The notes: generated from the letters alone by a model not told the origin. A stretch of 52,883 nt of DNA from Lactonifactor longoviformis DSM 17459 (GCF_900129135.1 NZ_FQVI01000018.1:42718-95600); one strand, 5' to 3'; shown: positions 1 through 8,100, counted from the stretch's first letter. Program-made: numbers and translations.

Positions 1-229
1 GGACGGAAAGACCTGGTACTACCTGAAGAGCAGCGGAGCGATGGCAACGGGCTGGCTGTTGGACGGAAAGACCTGGTATTACCTGAAGGACAGCGGAGCA
101 ATGGCAACCGGCTGGATTCAGGTAGGCGGAAAATGGTATTATCTGAGAAGCAATGGAGCTATGGCTTCTAATACATGGATTGGCAAGTACTATGTAAATG
201 GTTCCGGAGTTTGGACGAAAACAAGATAA
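1..229 (+). CDS. Cell-wall-binding repeat protein, C-terminal fragment
   Basis: This is the 3' end of a gene that begins before the window and reads in frame from base 2. It encodes about three and a half copies of a roughly 20-residue repeat with the pattern GW-x-GKTWYYLK-xSGAMAT, the signature of choline/cell-wall-binding repeats (CW_binding_1 family). These repeats anchor secreted hydrolases and adhesins to the Gram-positive wall. The protein ends in a shortened repeat, GKYYVNGSGVWTKTR. The DNA of the first two visible repeats is nearly identical, as expected of recent tandem duplication. The enzymatic part lies outside the window, so the overall function is unknown. Confidence 0.9.
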   Translation, partial: DGKTWYYLKSSGAMATGWLLDGKTWYYLKDSGAMATGWIQVGGKWYYLRSNGAMASNTWIGKYYVNGSGVWTKTR

Positions 230-242
230 TAGGCAGCATGCA

Positions 243-288
243 GGGCAGTGCCGGGGGAATCCTCCTCCGGCACTGCCTTTATCTTTGG
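243..288 (+). terminator. Rho-independent terminator after the cell-wall-binding gene
   Basis: An 11-bp inverted repeat (GGCAGTGCCGG ... CCGGCACTGCC) begins 14 bases after the stop codon and is followed by a T-rich stretch. It separates the wall-protein gene from the downstream sigma factor operon. Confidence 0.75.
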
Positions 289-449
289 CTTTGGTGGTTT
301 CCTTTCTTTCACAGACGAGGATGCAACATTTTTATGCAAAAATATGATAAAGTGATAGAAATGAGAAGTAGATTACGAAATAACAGGTAAGAGAACGTTA
401 TCTTACTATGACAATGCCATGGCAATATCCAAACACGGGGGCAGACACT

Positions 450-992
450 ATGAAAATAAATGAGGACAATTTTATTACCCGGCTGAAAGCCAAAGATGAA
501 AGGGCGCTGGAATATGTAATTGATGCATACGGATGGGTTATAAAAAGTGTGATCCGAAAGCATCTGTACCATATGAAGCCCTGCCAGGAGGAATGCATGA
601 ATGATGTCCTTATGGCTATATGGGATAATATCCAATATTATGACCCGGGAAAAAGCAGCTTTCAAAACTGGATTGCGGGGATCGCCCGGTACAAATCAGT
701 AGATTATCTCCGCAGGTATTTAAAAGAGCTGAATTATCAGAGTTGGGAAGAGGGATTGGTGAAAGAGGAAGCAGGGGAGCAGATGGATCTTCTGGAAGAA
801 GAACTTTCTGAGGAGACGGAGTCCATGCTGAACTGCCTGAAACCTAAGGACCGGGAGTTATTTGAACGCCTTTTTCTGGAGGAACAGGATATAGACACAG
901 TAAGCAGTGAGACTGGCATGAAAAAGGAAGTCATCTATAACCGGGTATCCAGAGGGAAAAAGAAGCTGCGGAAACTGTTTAGTATATCCTGA
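450..992 (+). CDS. RNA polymerase sigma factor, ECF-like (sigma-70 family)
   Basis: A 180-residue protein. An N-terminal region-2-like segment reads ALEYVIDAYGWVIKSVIRKHL and then WDNIQYYDPGKSSFQNWIAGIARYKS, where the FQNWI-xGIARYK stretch is typical of ECF sigma region 2. A C-terminal region-4 helix-turn-helix follows (LKPKDRELFERLFLEEQDIDTVSSETGMKKEVIYNRVSRGKKKL). It would direct RNA polymerase to a small regulon that probably includes its own operon. The ATG at 450 is preferred because the protein then begins MKINEDNFITRLK, as in related proteins. An in-frame ATG at 408 would add 14 atypical residues. The next gene, 18 bases downstream, encodes the likely anti-sigma factor. Confidence 0.88.
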   Translation: MKINEDNFITRLKAKDERALEYVIDAYGWVIKSVIRKHLYHMKPCQEECMNDVLMAIWDNIQYYDPGKSSFQNWIAGIARYKSVDYLRRYLKELNYQSWEEGLVKEEAGEQMDLLEEELSEETESMLNCLKPKDRELFERLFLEEQDIDTVSSETGMKKEVIYNRVSRGKKKLRKLFSIS

Positions 993-1010
993 TCGGAGAG
1001 GAGAGAAGCC

Positions 1011-2030
1011 ATGGAAAAAAATATTTATACTTTACTAAATGAAATAGAAACCGATATGGATCATTACAAAAGAGAGGACTTGTCAGAGTTTGAGAAGAAA
1101 AGGCTGAAAGTATATACCGGCAAGTTAAGGAAGAAAAAACACAGAGTCAGGAAAACAGCAGCGGCAGCCGCCTGTGCAGCAGTAGTACTGGGCGCTGTGG
1201 GCATTACAATGTTCAGCGATCAGGTATATGCCCAGATTAAGGCAGTTTCCTATGACATTGCATCTTTTTTAGGAATTAAAAAGGATTTGGCTCCATACAA
1301 AACAGTGGTTAGCAAGTCTGTTACCAAGGAAGGCTTGACAGTGACATTAAACGAGGTGATCCTGGATAAGGATGAACTGGTAATTTCGGTCACGCAGACC
1401 TCTGAGGATGGCTACCCAACAGAAAAAAGCCAGGCAGAGGCTTCGCTGGACGCGTTTCTTTATATTAACGGCAGGGAAGCGTCTGGTTCAGCCAGCGGGG
1501 GCGCAAGGAAAATAAGCGAGGACACAATCGAAAGTGTCATAAACTGTGATGTAAAAAATCTGAATATGGATGAAAAGTACGATATCGAACTGAAGTTTTA
1601 CCGGCAGGGAGACTTTGACACAGCCTGGGAGTTTGCCTTTTCCACCAGCGGAGAAGAACTGGCCGAACATACCCGGGAGATACCTCTGTATGATTCCTTC
1701 GAACTCCCTGACGGCTCTTCCATTACCCTGGACACTTATACCAGCAACGATCTGGGACAAAAAATTTATTTTTCCTCAGACCGGAAGAGAATTGAGTACG
1801 ATATTATGCTGAAAGGAGAGGATAACCTGGGGAATCCTGTAAGTTTCTATTTATCCAGATTAGAAGGAAATAAAGGAAAGCTTAAAATAGACGATTTGAC
1901 AGGTGAGATTTCGGAGGACGCCGCCAGTCTGCAGCTGACGCCGTATGCAGTAGCCTTTCCTAAGGAAAGCGGTAAGATGAGCAGTGATTATGAGCAGGTG
2001 GGGGATGCGGTTGAAATTAAACTGCAGTAA
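1011..2030 (+). CDS. DUF4179-type membrane anti-sigma factor
   Basis: A 339-residue single-pass membrane protein. About 45 mostly charged cytoplasmic residues are followed by one transmembrane helix near residues 47-66 (AAAAACAAVVLGAVGITMF) and an extracellular domain of about 270 residues. That layout and the position directly after an ECF-like sigma gene match the DUF4179 family. The N-terminus is expected to hold the sigma factor at the membrane until an envelope signal releases it. The ribosome site GGAGAGGAGAG precedes the ATG. The ICE has integrated just downstream, so the operon's terminator is now about 43 kb away, near 45907. Confidence 0.83.
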   Translation: MEKNIYTLLNEIETDMDHYKREDLSEFEKKRLKVYTGKLRKKKHRVRKTAAAAACAAVVLGAVGITMFSDQVYAQIKAVSYDIASFLGIKKDLAPYKTVVSKSVTKEGLTVTLNEVILDKDELVISVTQTSEDGYPTEKSQAEASLDAFLYINGREASGSASGGARKISEDTIESVINCDVKNLNMDEKYDIELKFYRQGDFDTAWEFAFSTSGEELAEHTREIPLYDSFELPDGSSITLDTYTSNDLGQKIYFSSDRKRIEYDIMLKGEDNLGNPVSFYLSRLEGNKGKLKIDDLTGEISEDAASLQLTPYAVAFPKESGKMSSDYEQVGDAVEIKLQ

Positions 2031-2091
2031 ACGCTGGATAGAAATGCTTTAGTATACAAAAAATGGTATAATGTTTTATATAAAAATGGTT

Positions 2092-2195
2092 GATTATCTC
2101 AAAAAAGCCTTGATTTACGGGCATACAAGCAGGATTTCAAGCTGAATTTACTACCAATTTACTACTTTTGAGGGAAAGAGCCTTGATATGCCGCC
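2092..2195 (+). repeat. ICE left end: terminal inverted repeat and candidate integrase arm sites
   Basis: GATTATCTC at 2092-2100 is the exact reverse complement of GAGATAATC at the right end. TTTACTAC occurs at 2147-2154 and 2158-2165, 11 bp apart. A matching pair 12 bp apart is at 45740-45759. In the Tn916/Tn1549 family the integrase N-terminal domain binds paired direct repeats near each end, so these are candidate arm sites. Two AGCCTTGAT motifs (near 2106 and 2179) belong to a wider repeat family in this element. Confidence 0.6.
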
Positions 2196-2268
2196 CGGAA
2201 CCCTGCCAGCCCAGCCACCAGCACACAGCATTGAGAAAGAATAAATGAAAACTGAATACGACGCAAAC

Positions 2269-2317
2269 GCGGCGTTTCTCTATCCCTAACCGGGAGAACA
2301 GGAACGCCGCTTTTTTT
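2269..2317 (+). terminator. Strong terminator inside the ICE left end
   Basis: GCGGCGTT (2269-2276) pairs with AACGCCGC (2303-2310) and is followed by seven T residues. It would stop transcription from the chromosomal sigma/anti-sigma operon running into the ICE, and insulate the element. Confidence 0.8.
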
Positions 2318-2327
2318 ATGCCCTCAT

Positions 2328-2445
2328 GTTACGCAGTAGGGGCAAAAAGAGCCTTGCTATATGCGGCTTTGCGGGCGCACTTTTGCCGGGGACAGGGATT
2401 TATACCTAACCCCGGCAAAATGGCGTTCTATCGCGTAACAAATCC
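2328..2445. repeat. Palindrome-rich segment upstream of the replication initiator gene
   Basis: TGTTACGC (about 2328-2335) and GCGTAACA (2433-2440) form an outer inverted repeat. Inside it, TTTTGCCGGGG and CCCCGGCAAAA form a perfect 11-bp stem around the loop AGGGATTTATACCT. A paralogous segment with the same internal spacing lies at 35922-36018. The location just before the initiator gene fits a replication, transfer or autoregulatory site. Confidence 0.5.
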
Positions 2446-2468
2446 ACAACCAAAGGAGTGATGAAGCT

Positions 2469-3446
2469 ATGGCAGTTTTCCGAGTGGAACGCAACAAGGG
2501 CTATACCGTTATGAGCAACCACCATTTACGCAACAAGGAGCTAACCTTAAAGGCAAAGGGGCTTTTGTCGCAAATGCTTTCCCTTCCCGAAGATTGGGAC
2601 TACACCCTTGCGGGGCTGTCACAGATCAACCGGGAAAAGATAGACGCTATCCGGGAAGCCATAAAGGAGCTGGAACGCGCCGGGTATATCGTCCGATCAC
2701 GGGAGCGCGACGAGAAAGGACGCTTGCGGGGAGCCGATTATGTAATCTATGAGCAGCCGCATACAGAACCTACGCCGGATTTACCTACATTGGAAAATCC
2801 AACATTGGATAATCCAATGCAGGAAAAACCAATGTTGGAAAAACCTACGTTGGAAAATCCAATGCAATTAAATAAAGATATACAAAGAACTGACTTACCA
2901 ACAAAAGAAAAAAGAAATACGGATTTACAAAGTACCCATTCCATTCCTATCCATTCCCCTAACCCCTCTCCTTTGGAGCAGGAAGCGGCTACGCCGCCGG
3001 AACGGAAACGAAAGGAAGCGGAAGCACAGACCGCTTTTGAGATTTACCGGGAGATCATCAAGGAAAATATCGACTATGACATTCTCATACAGGATATGAA
3101 GTTTGACGGGGACAGGCTGAATGAAATTGTAGACCTCATGCTGGAAACCGTCTGTACCCGGAGAAAGACGATCCGCATTGCCGGGGACGACTACCCCGCC
3201 GAGCTGGTAAAAGCAAAGTTTATGAAGCTGGACGCTGAACATATCCGCTTTGTGCTGGACTGCATGAAAGAGAACACAACCAAAATCCGCAACATCAAGC
3301 AGTATTTACGGGCGGTGCTTTTCAATGCCCCGTCCACAATCGGCAACTATTACACGTCCCTTGTGGCTCACGATATGGCAAGCGGCGCACTTGCGCCACA
3401 GGAGCCGCACGACCCCTATTCATTCAAACCGGGCGAAAGCCTGTAA
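2469..3446 (+). CDS. Replication initiator-like protein with DUF6017 domain
   Basis: A 325-residue DNA-binding protein. Residues 1-95 form a winged-helix domain of the RepA N-terminal type (MAVFRVERNKGYTVMSNHHL, then LSLPEDWDYTLAGLSQI and a DNA-recognition helix). A linker of five-residue repeats follows (PTLEN PTLDN PMQEK PMLEK PTLEN). The C-terminal half, from about residue 190, matches DUF6017 (YREIIKENIDYDIL, RKTIRIAGDDYPAE, IRNIKQYLRAVLFNAPST). It is the first gene of the ICE and probably acts on replication or maintenance of the excised circle. The ribosome site is AAAGGAG. Confidence 0.85.
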   Translation: MAVFRVERNKGYTVMSNHHLRNKELTLKAKGLLSQMLSLPEDWDYTLAGLSQINREKIDAIREAIKELERAGYIVRSRERDEKGRLRGADYVIYEQPHTEPTPDLPTLENPTLDNPMQEKPMLEKPTLENPMQLNKDIQRTDLPTKEKRNTDLQSTHSIPIHSPNPSPLEQEAATPPERKRKEAEAQTAFEIYREIIKENIDYDILIQDMKFDGDRLNEIVDLMLETVCTRRKTIRIAGDDYPAELVKAKFMKLDAEHIRFVLDCMKENTTKIRNIKQYLRAVLFNAPSTIGNYYTSLVAHDMASGALAPQEPHDPYSFKPGESL

Positions 3447-3477
3447 CCACCCACAACCACAAAAGGAGGATTTTATT

Positions 3478-3705
3478 ATGGCACAGAAAATGACGGGAGC
3501 ATTGGTATTTGACGAGCGCACAGACCGCTACGACATTCGCTTTGACCTTGCCAGCTATTACGGCGGGCTGCATTGCGGGGACTGTTTCGACGTGTTCACA
3601 CGCGGCAAGTGGAAGCCGACCCGCATTGAAATGAATATGGCGCAGGAATGGTACTTGGTGGGTATCAGAGCCGACGACTTAAACGGGCTGCGGGTGCGTA
3701 TCTGA
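3478..3705 (+). CDS. DUF5348 family small protein
   Basis: A 75-residue acidic protein with the compact beta-rich pattern MTGALVFDERTDRYDIRF ... HCGDCFDVF ... EWYLVGI. This matches DUF5348 proteins, which recur directly after the initiator gene in Tn1549-like elements. A strong AAAGGAGG site precedes the ATG. The biochemical role is unknown. Confidence 0.75.
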   Translation: MAQKMTGALVFDERTDRYDIRFDLASYYGGLHCGDCFDVFTRGKWKPTRIEMNMAQEWYLVGIRADDLNGLRVRI

Positions 3706-3746
3706 CCGCCGCCCCATAGACTACCCCGAAAGGAGGGACAGACCCC

Positions 3747-4229
3747 ATGCAGGACGAAATCAACGAAAAAACCGTTGCCCTGTATATCAAGACCGGGAAG
3801 CTGACCGCCGAAGTGCTGCAAAAGGCAATCAAAAAGCTGCTCTCACAGGCAAAGAAAGAGCTTGACAGACAGGCAATCCCCCACGGGAAGCAGACCCTAA
3901 AGCAGCTTATGAAGCAGAATACAGGCGTTTCCAACATTGAGATCACAAAGGACAACATCAAAGCCTTTGAGAGTACAGCGAAAAAATATGGTATCGACTT
4001 TGCGATGAAAAAGGACGCGACGGAAACCCCGCCCCGCTACCTTGTATTCTTCAAGGGCAGGGACGCGGACGCGCTGACCGCCGCTTTCAAGGAGTTTTCC
4101 GCAAAGAAGCTGACGCAGGATAAAAAGCCCTCAATCCGAAAGGCATTAGCCGCTTTCCGGGAAAAGGCAAAGAAGCTGAACGCCAGCCGCCAGCAGACCA
4201 AACACAAGGACAGGGAGGTATCGCTATGA
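3747..4229 (+). CDS. PcfB family protein (DUF3801)
   Basis: A 160-residue basic protein. The N-terminal half is helical and lysine-rich, and the middle segment (IEITKDNIKAFESTAKKYGIDFAMKKD) is diagnostic for PcfB/DUF3801. In enterococcal pCF10, PcfB is a relaxosome-associated factor that works with the relaxase and the coupling protein PcfC. The stop overlaps the start of the VirD4 gene by 4 bases, so the two are translationally coupled, which fits a joint role in delivering the relaxosome to the channel. Confidence 0.85.
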   Translation: MQDEINEKTVALYIKTGKLTAEVLQKAIKKLLSQAKKELDRQAIPHGKQTLKQLMKQNTGVSNIEITKDNIKAFESTAKKYGIDFAMKKDATETPPRYLVFFKGRDADALTAAFKEFSAKKLTQDKKPSIRKALAAFREKAKKLNASRQQTKHKDREVSL

Positions 4230-6013
4230 AGCCGGAAATCAAAAAGCTGCTTATTCTCAATCTCCCGTATCTGCTCTTTGTGTACCTGTTTGACAAGGTA
4301 GGCGCGGCTGTCCGGCTTTCCCCCGGCATGGACGCAAGCCAAAAGATTTTACATCTTGGGGAGGGCTTCACAGCCACCTTTGCCAGTGCCGCGCCCAGCT
4401 TCCACCCCGCCGACCTGCTGATCGGCGTTGCCGGGGCGGTGATTATCCGGCTTGCCGTTTACCTAAAAGGCAAGAACGCGAAGAAATACCGCAAAGGCAT
4501 TGAGTACGGTTCCGCGCGTTGGGGAACCGCCGACGATATAAAGCCGTACACAGACCCGGTATTTGAGAACAATATCCCATTGACACAGACGGAACGGCTC
4601 ACCATGAACAGCCGCCCGAAGCAGCCGAAATATGCAAGAAACAAAAATATCCTTGTGATCGGCGGTTCCGGCAGCGGCAAGACAAGGTTTTTCGTCAAAC
4701 CGTCGCTTATGCAAATGCACAGCAGCTATGTTGTCACAGACCCGAAAGGCACTGTCTTAATCGAGTGCGGGAAGCTCTTACAGCGGGGCGGCTATCGGAT
4801 AAAAGTGCTGAACACAATCAATTTCAAAAAGTCCATGCGCTACAATCCCTTTGCCTATCTGCGGAGCGAGAAAGACATTTTGAAGCTGGTAAATACCATA
4901 ATCGCCAACACCAAAGGCGACGGGGAGAAATCCGGGGAGGATTTTTGGGTAAAGTCGGAACGGCTTTTTTACTGCGCCCTTATCGGCTATATCCACTATG
5001 AAGCCCCGGAGGAAGAAAAGAATTTCACGACGCTGCTTGAAATGATAAACGCCAGCGAAGCCCGCGAGGACGACCCGGAATTTCAAAGCCCGGTTGACCT
5101 CATGTTTGAACGGCTGGAAGAAAAAGACCCGGAGCATTTCGCTGTCCGGCAGTACAAGAAATTCCTGTTATCGGCGGGCAAGACGCGAAGCTCTATCCTC
5201 ATTTCCTGCGGTGCGCGGCTTGCGCCATTTGACATACGGGAGCTGCGGGAGCTAATGGAAACGGACGAAATGGAGCTTGACACGCTGGGGGACAGAAAGA
5301 CCGCCCTGTTTGTCATTATCAGCGACACCGACGACACCTTTAACTTTGTCGTGAGTATTCTCTACACACAGCTATTCAACTTGCTTTGCGATAAAGCAGA
5401 TGATGAATACGGCGGGCGGCTTCCCGTCCATGTAAGGTGCTTGCTTGATGAATTTGCCAATATCGGGCAGATACCGAAGTTTGAAAAGCTGATCGCCACC
5501 ATAAGGAGCCGGGAAATATCCGCTTCCATCATCTTGCAGTCACAGAGCCAGCTAAAAGCAATCTACAAGGACAACGCCGACACGATCACGGGGAACTGCG
5601 ACACGACCCTTTTCTTGGGCGGCAAGGAGAAAACGACGCTTAAAGAAATGTCGGAGCTTTTAGGAAAAGAAACCATAGACAGCTTCAACACGTCCGAAAC
5701 ACGGGGGCGGGAGCTTTCCCACGGGCTGAACTATCAGAAATTGGGAAAGCAGCTTATGACGGAAGATGAAATCGCGGTTATGGACGGGGGCAAGTGCATT
5801 TTACAGGTGCGCGGGGTACGTCCGTTCTTTTCGGATAAATTCGATATAACGAAGCACCCGAAATACAAGTACCTCTCTGACGCAGACCCGAAAAACGCCT
5901 TTGACATGGAAAAGCACATCAAACGCCGCCCCGCCATTGTGAAGCCGGAGGAAGAATTTGACTACTACGAGATTGACGGGGAGGGCTTACAGGAGGACAC
6001 AGACCATGAGTGA
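4226..6013 (+). CDS. VirD4-like type IV coupling protein (TraG/CD1115 family)
   Basis: A 595-residue membrane ATPase that recruits the relaxase-DNA complex to the conjugation channel. Two N-terminal transmembrane helices (about residues 6-25 and 60-82) precede the cytoplasmic motor. Walker A is GGSGSGKT at residues 146-153, and the Walker B region is VRCLLDEFANIG around D408. A C-terminal FSDKFDITKHP segment is typical of the Gram-positive VirD4 family. The length is normal. It overlaps pcfB upstream and a small ORF downstream. Confidence 0.95.
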   Translation: MKPEIKKLLILNLPYLLFVYLFDKVGAAVRLSPGMDASQKILHLGEGFTATFASAAPSFHPADLLIGVAGAVIIRLAVYLKGKNAKKYRKGIEYGSARWGTADDIKPYTDPVFENNIPLTQTERLTMNSRPKQPKYARNKNILVIGGSGSGKTRFFVKPSLMQMHSSYVVTDPKGTVLIECGKLLQRGGYRIKVLNTINFKKSMRYNPFAYLRSEKDILKLVNTIIANTKGDGEKSGEDFWVKSERLFYCALIGYIHYEAPEEEKNFTTLLEMINASEAREDDPEFQSPVDLMFERLEEKDPEHFAVRQYKKFLLSAGKTRSSILISCGARLAPFDIRELRELMETDEMELDTLGDRKTALFVIISDTDDTFNFVVSILYTQLFNLLCDKADDEYGGRLPVHVRCLLDEFANIGQIPKFEKLIATIRSREISASIILQSQSQLKAIYKDNADTITGNCDTTLFLGGKEKTTLKEMSELLGKETIDSFNTSETRGRELSHGLNYQKLGKQLMTEDEIAVMDGGKCILQVRGVRPFFSDKFDITKHPKYKYLSDADPKNAFDMEKHIKRRPAIVKPEEEFDYYEIDGEGLQEDTDHE

Positions 6014-6173
6014 ACACCCCGGAACTGACAGGCGGCGGTTTACGGTGCTTGTCAACCCCAAAATCCGGGAGGAACAGCGGCGGGAAGCCGCCCTGCGGAA
6101 ATTTATCAAGGATTGCGAACGGCTTTACGAGAAGAACCGGGCGCATTTACAGGAGGACGCAAGAAGTGAATAA
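6006..6173 (+). CDS. Small conserved ICE ORF after VirD4
   Basis: A 55-residue basic, helical protein of unknown function. The ATG at 6006 lies within the last codons of the VirD4 gene, and the ribosome site AGGAGGACAC falls just before it. The next small ORF starts inside its 3' end, so the three genes are tightly coupled. Codon usage resembles its neighbours. Confidence 0.6.
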   Translation: MSEHPGTDRRRFTVLVNPKIREEQRREAALRKFIKDCERLYEKNRAHLQEDARSE

Positions 6174-6360
6174 GCGTATCAGAAAGAAACAGGAGAAGCA
6201 GCGGAAGCAGCTTGAAATGAAGTGGCTGCTGGATATGGCAGTCGCCATTGACACAGCAATACAGGAGTATTGGCAGTGGCGGGAGGAAATGGAACGCCGT
6301 TATGTGGAGCTTTACGCGGAGGAAATAGCCCGCCGCATGGGGCTTATCCCGAAACAGTGA
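6166..6360 (+). CDS. Small basic helical protein
   Basis: A 64-residue protein of unknown function, very rich in K, R, Q and E (NKRIRKKQEKQRKQLEMKW), probably one long amphipathic helix. It starts at a GTG preceded by AGGAGGACGC and overlaps the previous ORF by 8 bases. No family was recognised. The length and overlap pattern argue that it is translated. Confidence 0.55.
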   Translation: MNKRIRKKQEKQRKQLEMKWLLDMAVAIDTAIQEYWQWREEMERRYVELYAEEIARRMGLIPKQ

Positions 6361-6813
6361 CAGGGCGTAAAAGATTTGCGCCGTGGAAATGTGGATAACA
6401 GGCTATGGAGCTATGGAAAACGCCATTCACAGCACATGGAAAAGCCAGAGTGCGGCTTTCCCACGTCCTGCAAACAGCGTTTCCCACAGCCCCAAAAGAG
6501 CAGCCAGTTATCCACATTCCCACACCGCCGACTGCTACGGAAAAAGACCCTTTCCTACCTGTCATTCATAAAAAGATTTTTTAAGGAGCTGATCGGAAAT
6601 CAAGAACGTAAACACGGGCTACATGGTACGCGCCCCTACCGGGGGACGTACCGCCCAACCCTTTACAACTGAATACCGCCGCGCCGCAGAACTTACGCAG
6701 CGCGGGGACACCGCCTTTATCACAGGGCGGTTTTTTTATGCGGCGGCGACCAAACGCTGACCGCCTTTTGTCCGCTTGCCGGACAGCCGCAGACGCGGCA
6801 GAAAGGATTTTAC
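6361..6813. other. Intergenic region with two inverted DnaA boxes
   Basis: A 450-bp stretch without a clear gene. It contains TGTGGATAA at 6390-6398 and TTATCCACA at 6508-6516. Both are perfect matches to the consensus DnaA box, in opposite orientation and 118 bp apart. A short unassigned reading frame (6623-6760) and a terminator follow. The region may be an origin for the ICE circle or a DnaA-responsive regulatory site. Confidence 0.55.
6711..6737 (+). terminator. Terminator upstream of maff2
   Basis: CCGCC (6711-6715) pairs with GGCGG (6726-6730) and is followed directly by seven T residues. It lies 77 bases before the maff2 start and separates the VirD4 block from the channel block. Confidence 0.7.
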
Positions 6814-6972
6814 ATGGCATTTTTTAATTCAGCAGTAGACGTTTTGCAGACCCTTGTTGTGGCACTTGGAGCCGGACTTGGCATTTGGGGCGTGATCAAT
6901 CTCATGGAGGGCTACGGCAATGACAACCCTGGCGCGAAATCACAGGGCATGAAGCAGGTCATGGCTAATTAG
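6814..6972 (+). pseudogene. maff2: maff2, 5' part, interrupted by the nested IME
   Basis: The reading frame begins MAFFNSAVDVLQTLVVALGA, the Maff2 family signature: a small two-helix membrane protein that precedes the VirB6-like gene in Tn1549-like elements and may act as a VirB2/pilin-like channel component. Native sequence runs through GMKQ and is then replaced by IME-end codons VMAN and a TAG stop. The missing second helix (MAGGGVALIGMTLVPLLSG) is at 19541-19609. The truncated product lacks that helix and is probably inactive. Confidence 0.88.
6955..6965 (+). repeat. IME left attachment site
   Basis: The sequence CAGGTCATGGC matches CAGCTCATGGC at the right junction in 10 of 11 positions. 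Flanking sequence is maff2 on the left and IME on the right. This is the expected footprint of a large serine recombinase, which exchanges strands at a 2-bp core within short shared sequence. Confidence 0.75.
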
Positions 6973-7037
6973 AGGTAATCAAAAGAGGAAAGGAAAAGCA
7001 CAATCCAGACGGAACCGGCGATATCGTCAAGAAATAT

Positions 7038-7066
7038 TTGTGGATTAGCAAGAAACCTGATATAAT
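7038..7066 (+). promoter_or_regulatory. Promoter of the leftmost IME operon
   Basis: A -35-like TTGTGG at 7038-7043 and a perfect TATAAT at 7061-7066, separated by 17 bp, lie 41 bp before the XRE gene start. Confidence 0.65.
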
Positions 7067-7107
7067 GGGGGCAAGCGCCCATCCGGGGCAGAAAGGCAGG
7101 GAGAAAA

Positions 7108-7380
7108 ATGCACATCAGCTACAAACCGCTCTGGCACACGCTGATAGAGCGAAACATGAGGAAAGAAGATTTAAGGCTTGCCGCTGGCCTAACCACAAAT
7201 ATGATTGCCAATATGGGCAAAGAAGGAAAACACATCAGCATGGACACGCTGGCACGAATCTGCGAAACGCTGGATTGTGGCATTATGGACGTGATTGAAC
7301 TGGCCAGTGACGAGCCTTCCGCCACAAGAGGGAACGATAATGGAAAAACTGAAAGAAAGAATCACAGAGAACGGCATTGA
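7108..7380 (+). CDS. XRE/Cro-CI family transcriptional regulator
   Basis: A 90-residue protein with a compact helix-turn-helix domain: LWHTLIERNMRKEDLRLAAGL, then the recognition helix TTNMIANMGKEGKHISMDTLARICETLDCGIMDVI. The layout is that of small YozG-like XRE regulators. Its 3' end overlaps tnpV by 41 bases in another frame. It probably controls the IME's excision/tnpV operon. The ribosome site is AGGCAGGGAG, with the promoter at 7038-7066. Confidence 0.85.
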   Translation: MHISYKPLWHTLIERNMRKEDLRLAAGLTTNMIANMGKEGKHISMDTLARICETLDCGIMDVIELASDEPSATRGNDNGKTERKNHRERH

Positions 7381-7717
7381 TTATATTCTGGTAGGCGATT
7401 ATTATATCCCGGACTTGAAGCTGCCGGAGGAAAACCGCCCTATCGGACATTATGGGCGGCTGCACCGGGAATATCTGAAACAGGAACATCCGGCATGGTA
7501 CAGTTCCCTTATCCTAACAGGGAAATTATGGACGTACCTTGCCGACCTGAACGAGCAGGCGGAGGAACGGCTTGACTTAATCATAGAGCAGATGAAAGCC
7601 ACCGAGGGAGTGACCGAGGAACTGAAAGCCCGGAACCAGCTTGAATGGGTAGGGCGGATGAACAATATCCGAAACCGGGCAGAGGAAATCATAAAAAGCG
7701 AATTGATTTATATTTGA
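7340..7717 (+). CDS. tnpV: TnpV family transposon protein
   Basis: A 125-residue protein beginning MEKLKERITENGIDYILVGDYYIPDL, with the segment IGHYGRLHREYLKQEHPAWYSSLILTGKLWTYL that characterises TnpV of Tn4451-type elements. In Tn4451 TnpV accompanies the TnpX serine recombinase; its biochemical role is unsettled. The ATG at 7340 lies inside the upstream regulator gene, which suggests coupling. Its presence at the opposite end from the recombinase supports the IME assignment. Confidence 0.88.
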   Translation: MEKLKERITENGIDYILVGDYYIPDLKLPEENRPIGHYGRLHREYLKQEHPAWYSSLILTGKLWTYLADLNEQAEERLDLIIEQMKATEGVTEELKARNQLEWVGRMNNIRNRAEEIIKSELIYI

Positions 7718-7726
7718 TTGGATATG

Positions 7727-7757
7727 CAAAGGCCAGCCGATTACCGGCTGGTCTTTC
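7727..7757. terminator. Bidirectional terminator between convergent tnpV and XRE genes
   Basis: The stem CCAGCCG / CGGCTGG with A and T runs on both sides lies between the tnpV stop and the stop of the convergent regulator. It can serve both strands. Confidence 0.65.
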
Positions 7758-8083
7758 TAATCTTCCCTGCGCTCCAATACCGCCCGAATCATGGCAGCGG
7801 CGATTTCCTGCTGGCTGGGCGAAGTGCTTTCCCACAACTCTGCCAGTTCCCGTATATCACTGACCTCATTATCTCCCAGCGCATCCCGCAGCAGATAATC
7901 CGGGGAAATTTTCAGTGCGTTGCAGATATTGATAAATACAGGCAGGCTGGGAACCTTTGTCCCGCCTTCAATCTGCCGGAGATAGGTTGCGTTTATACTG
8001 CATAATTCTGAAAGCCTGTCAGCCGTGAATCCCCGGTCTTTCCTCACCATGTTGATACGTTTGCCCAATCCTTTTGTTTCCAT
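7757..8083 (-). CDS. XRE family repressor-like regulator
   Basis: A 108-residue protein with an N-terminal HTH (GLGKRINMVRKDRGFTADRLSEL, recognition helix CSINATYLRQIEGGTKVPSL) and a helical tail that ends in a short DIRELAELWESTSPSQQEI dimerisation-like segment. The ATG at 8083 is preferred over 8101 because GGGTGGGC precedes it. It is divergent from the small gene/symE-like operon. The 120-bp gap between them is full of AGCTATTAG/TAGACTAT-type inverted motifs, which suggests that it represses that operon and itself. Confidence 0.85.
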   Translation of the reverse strand: METKGLGKRINMVRKDRGFTADRLSELCSINATYLRQIEGGTKVPSLPVFINICNALKISPDYLLRDALGDNEVSDIRELAELWESTSPSQQEIAAAMIRAVLERRED

Positions 8084-8100
8084 AATGCCCACCCATTTCA

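Noticed and set aside
3325-3477. Upstream extension of the DUF5348 gene
   Set aside because: The extension overlaps the replication initiator gene, and the strong ribosome site sits at 3471, directly before the ATG at 3478.
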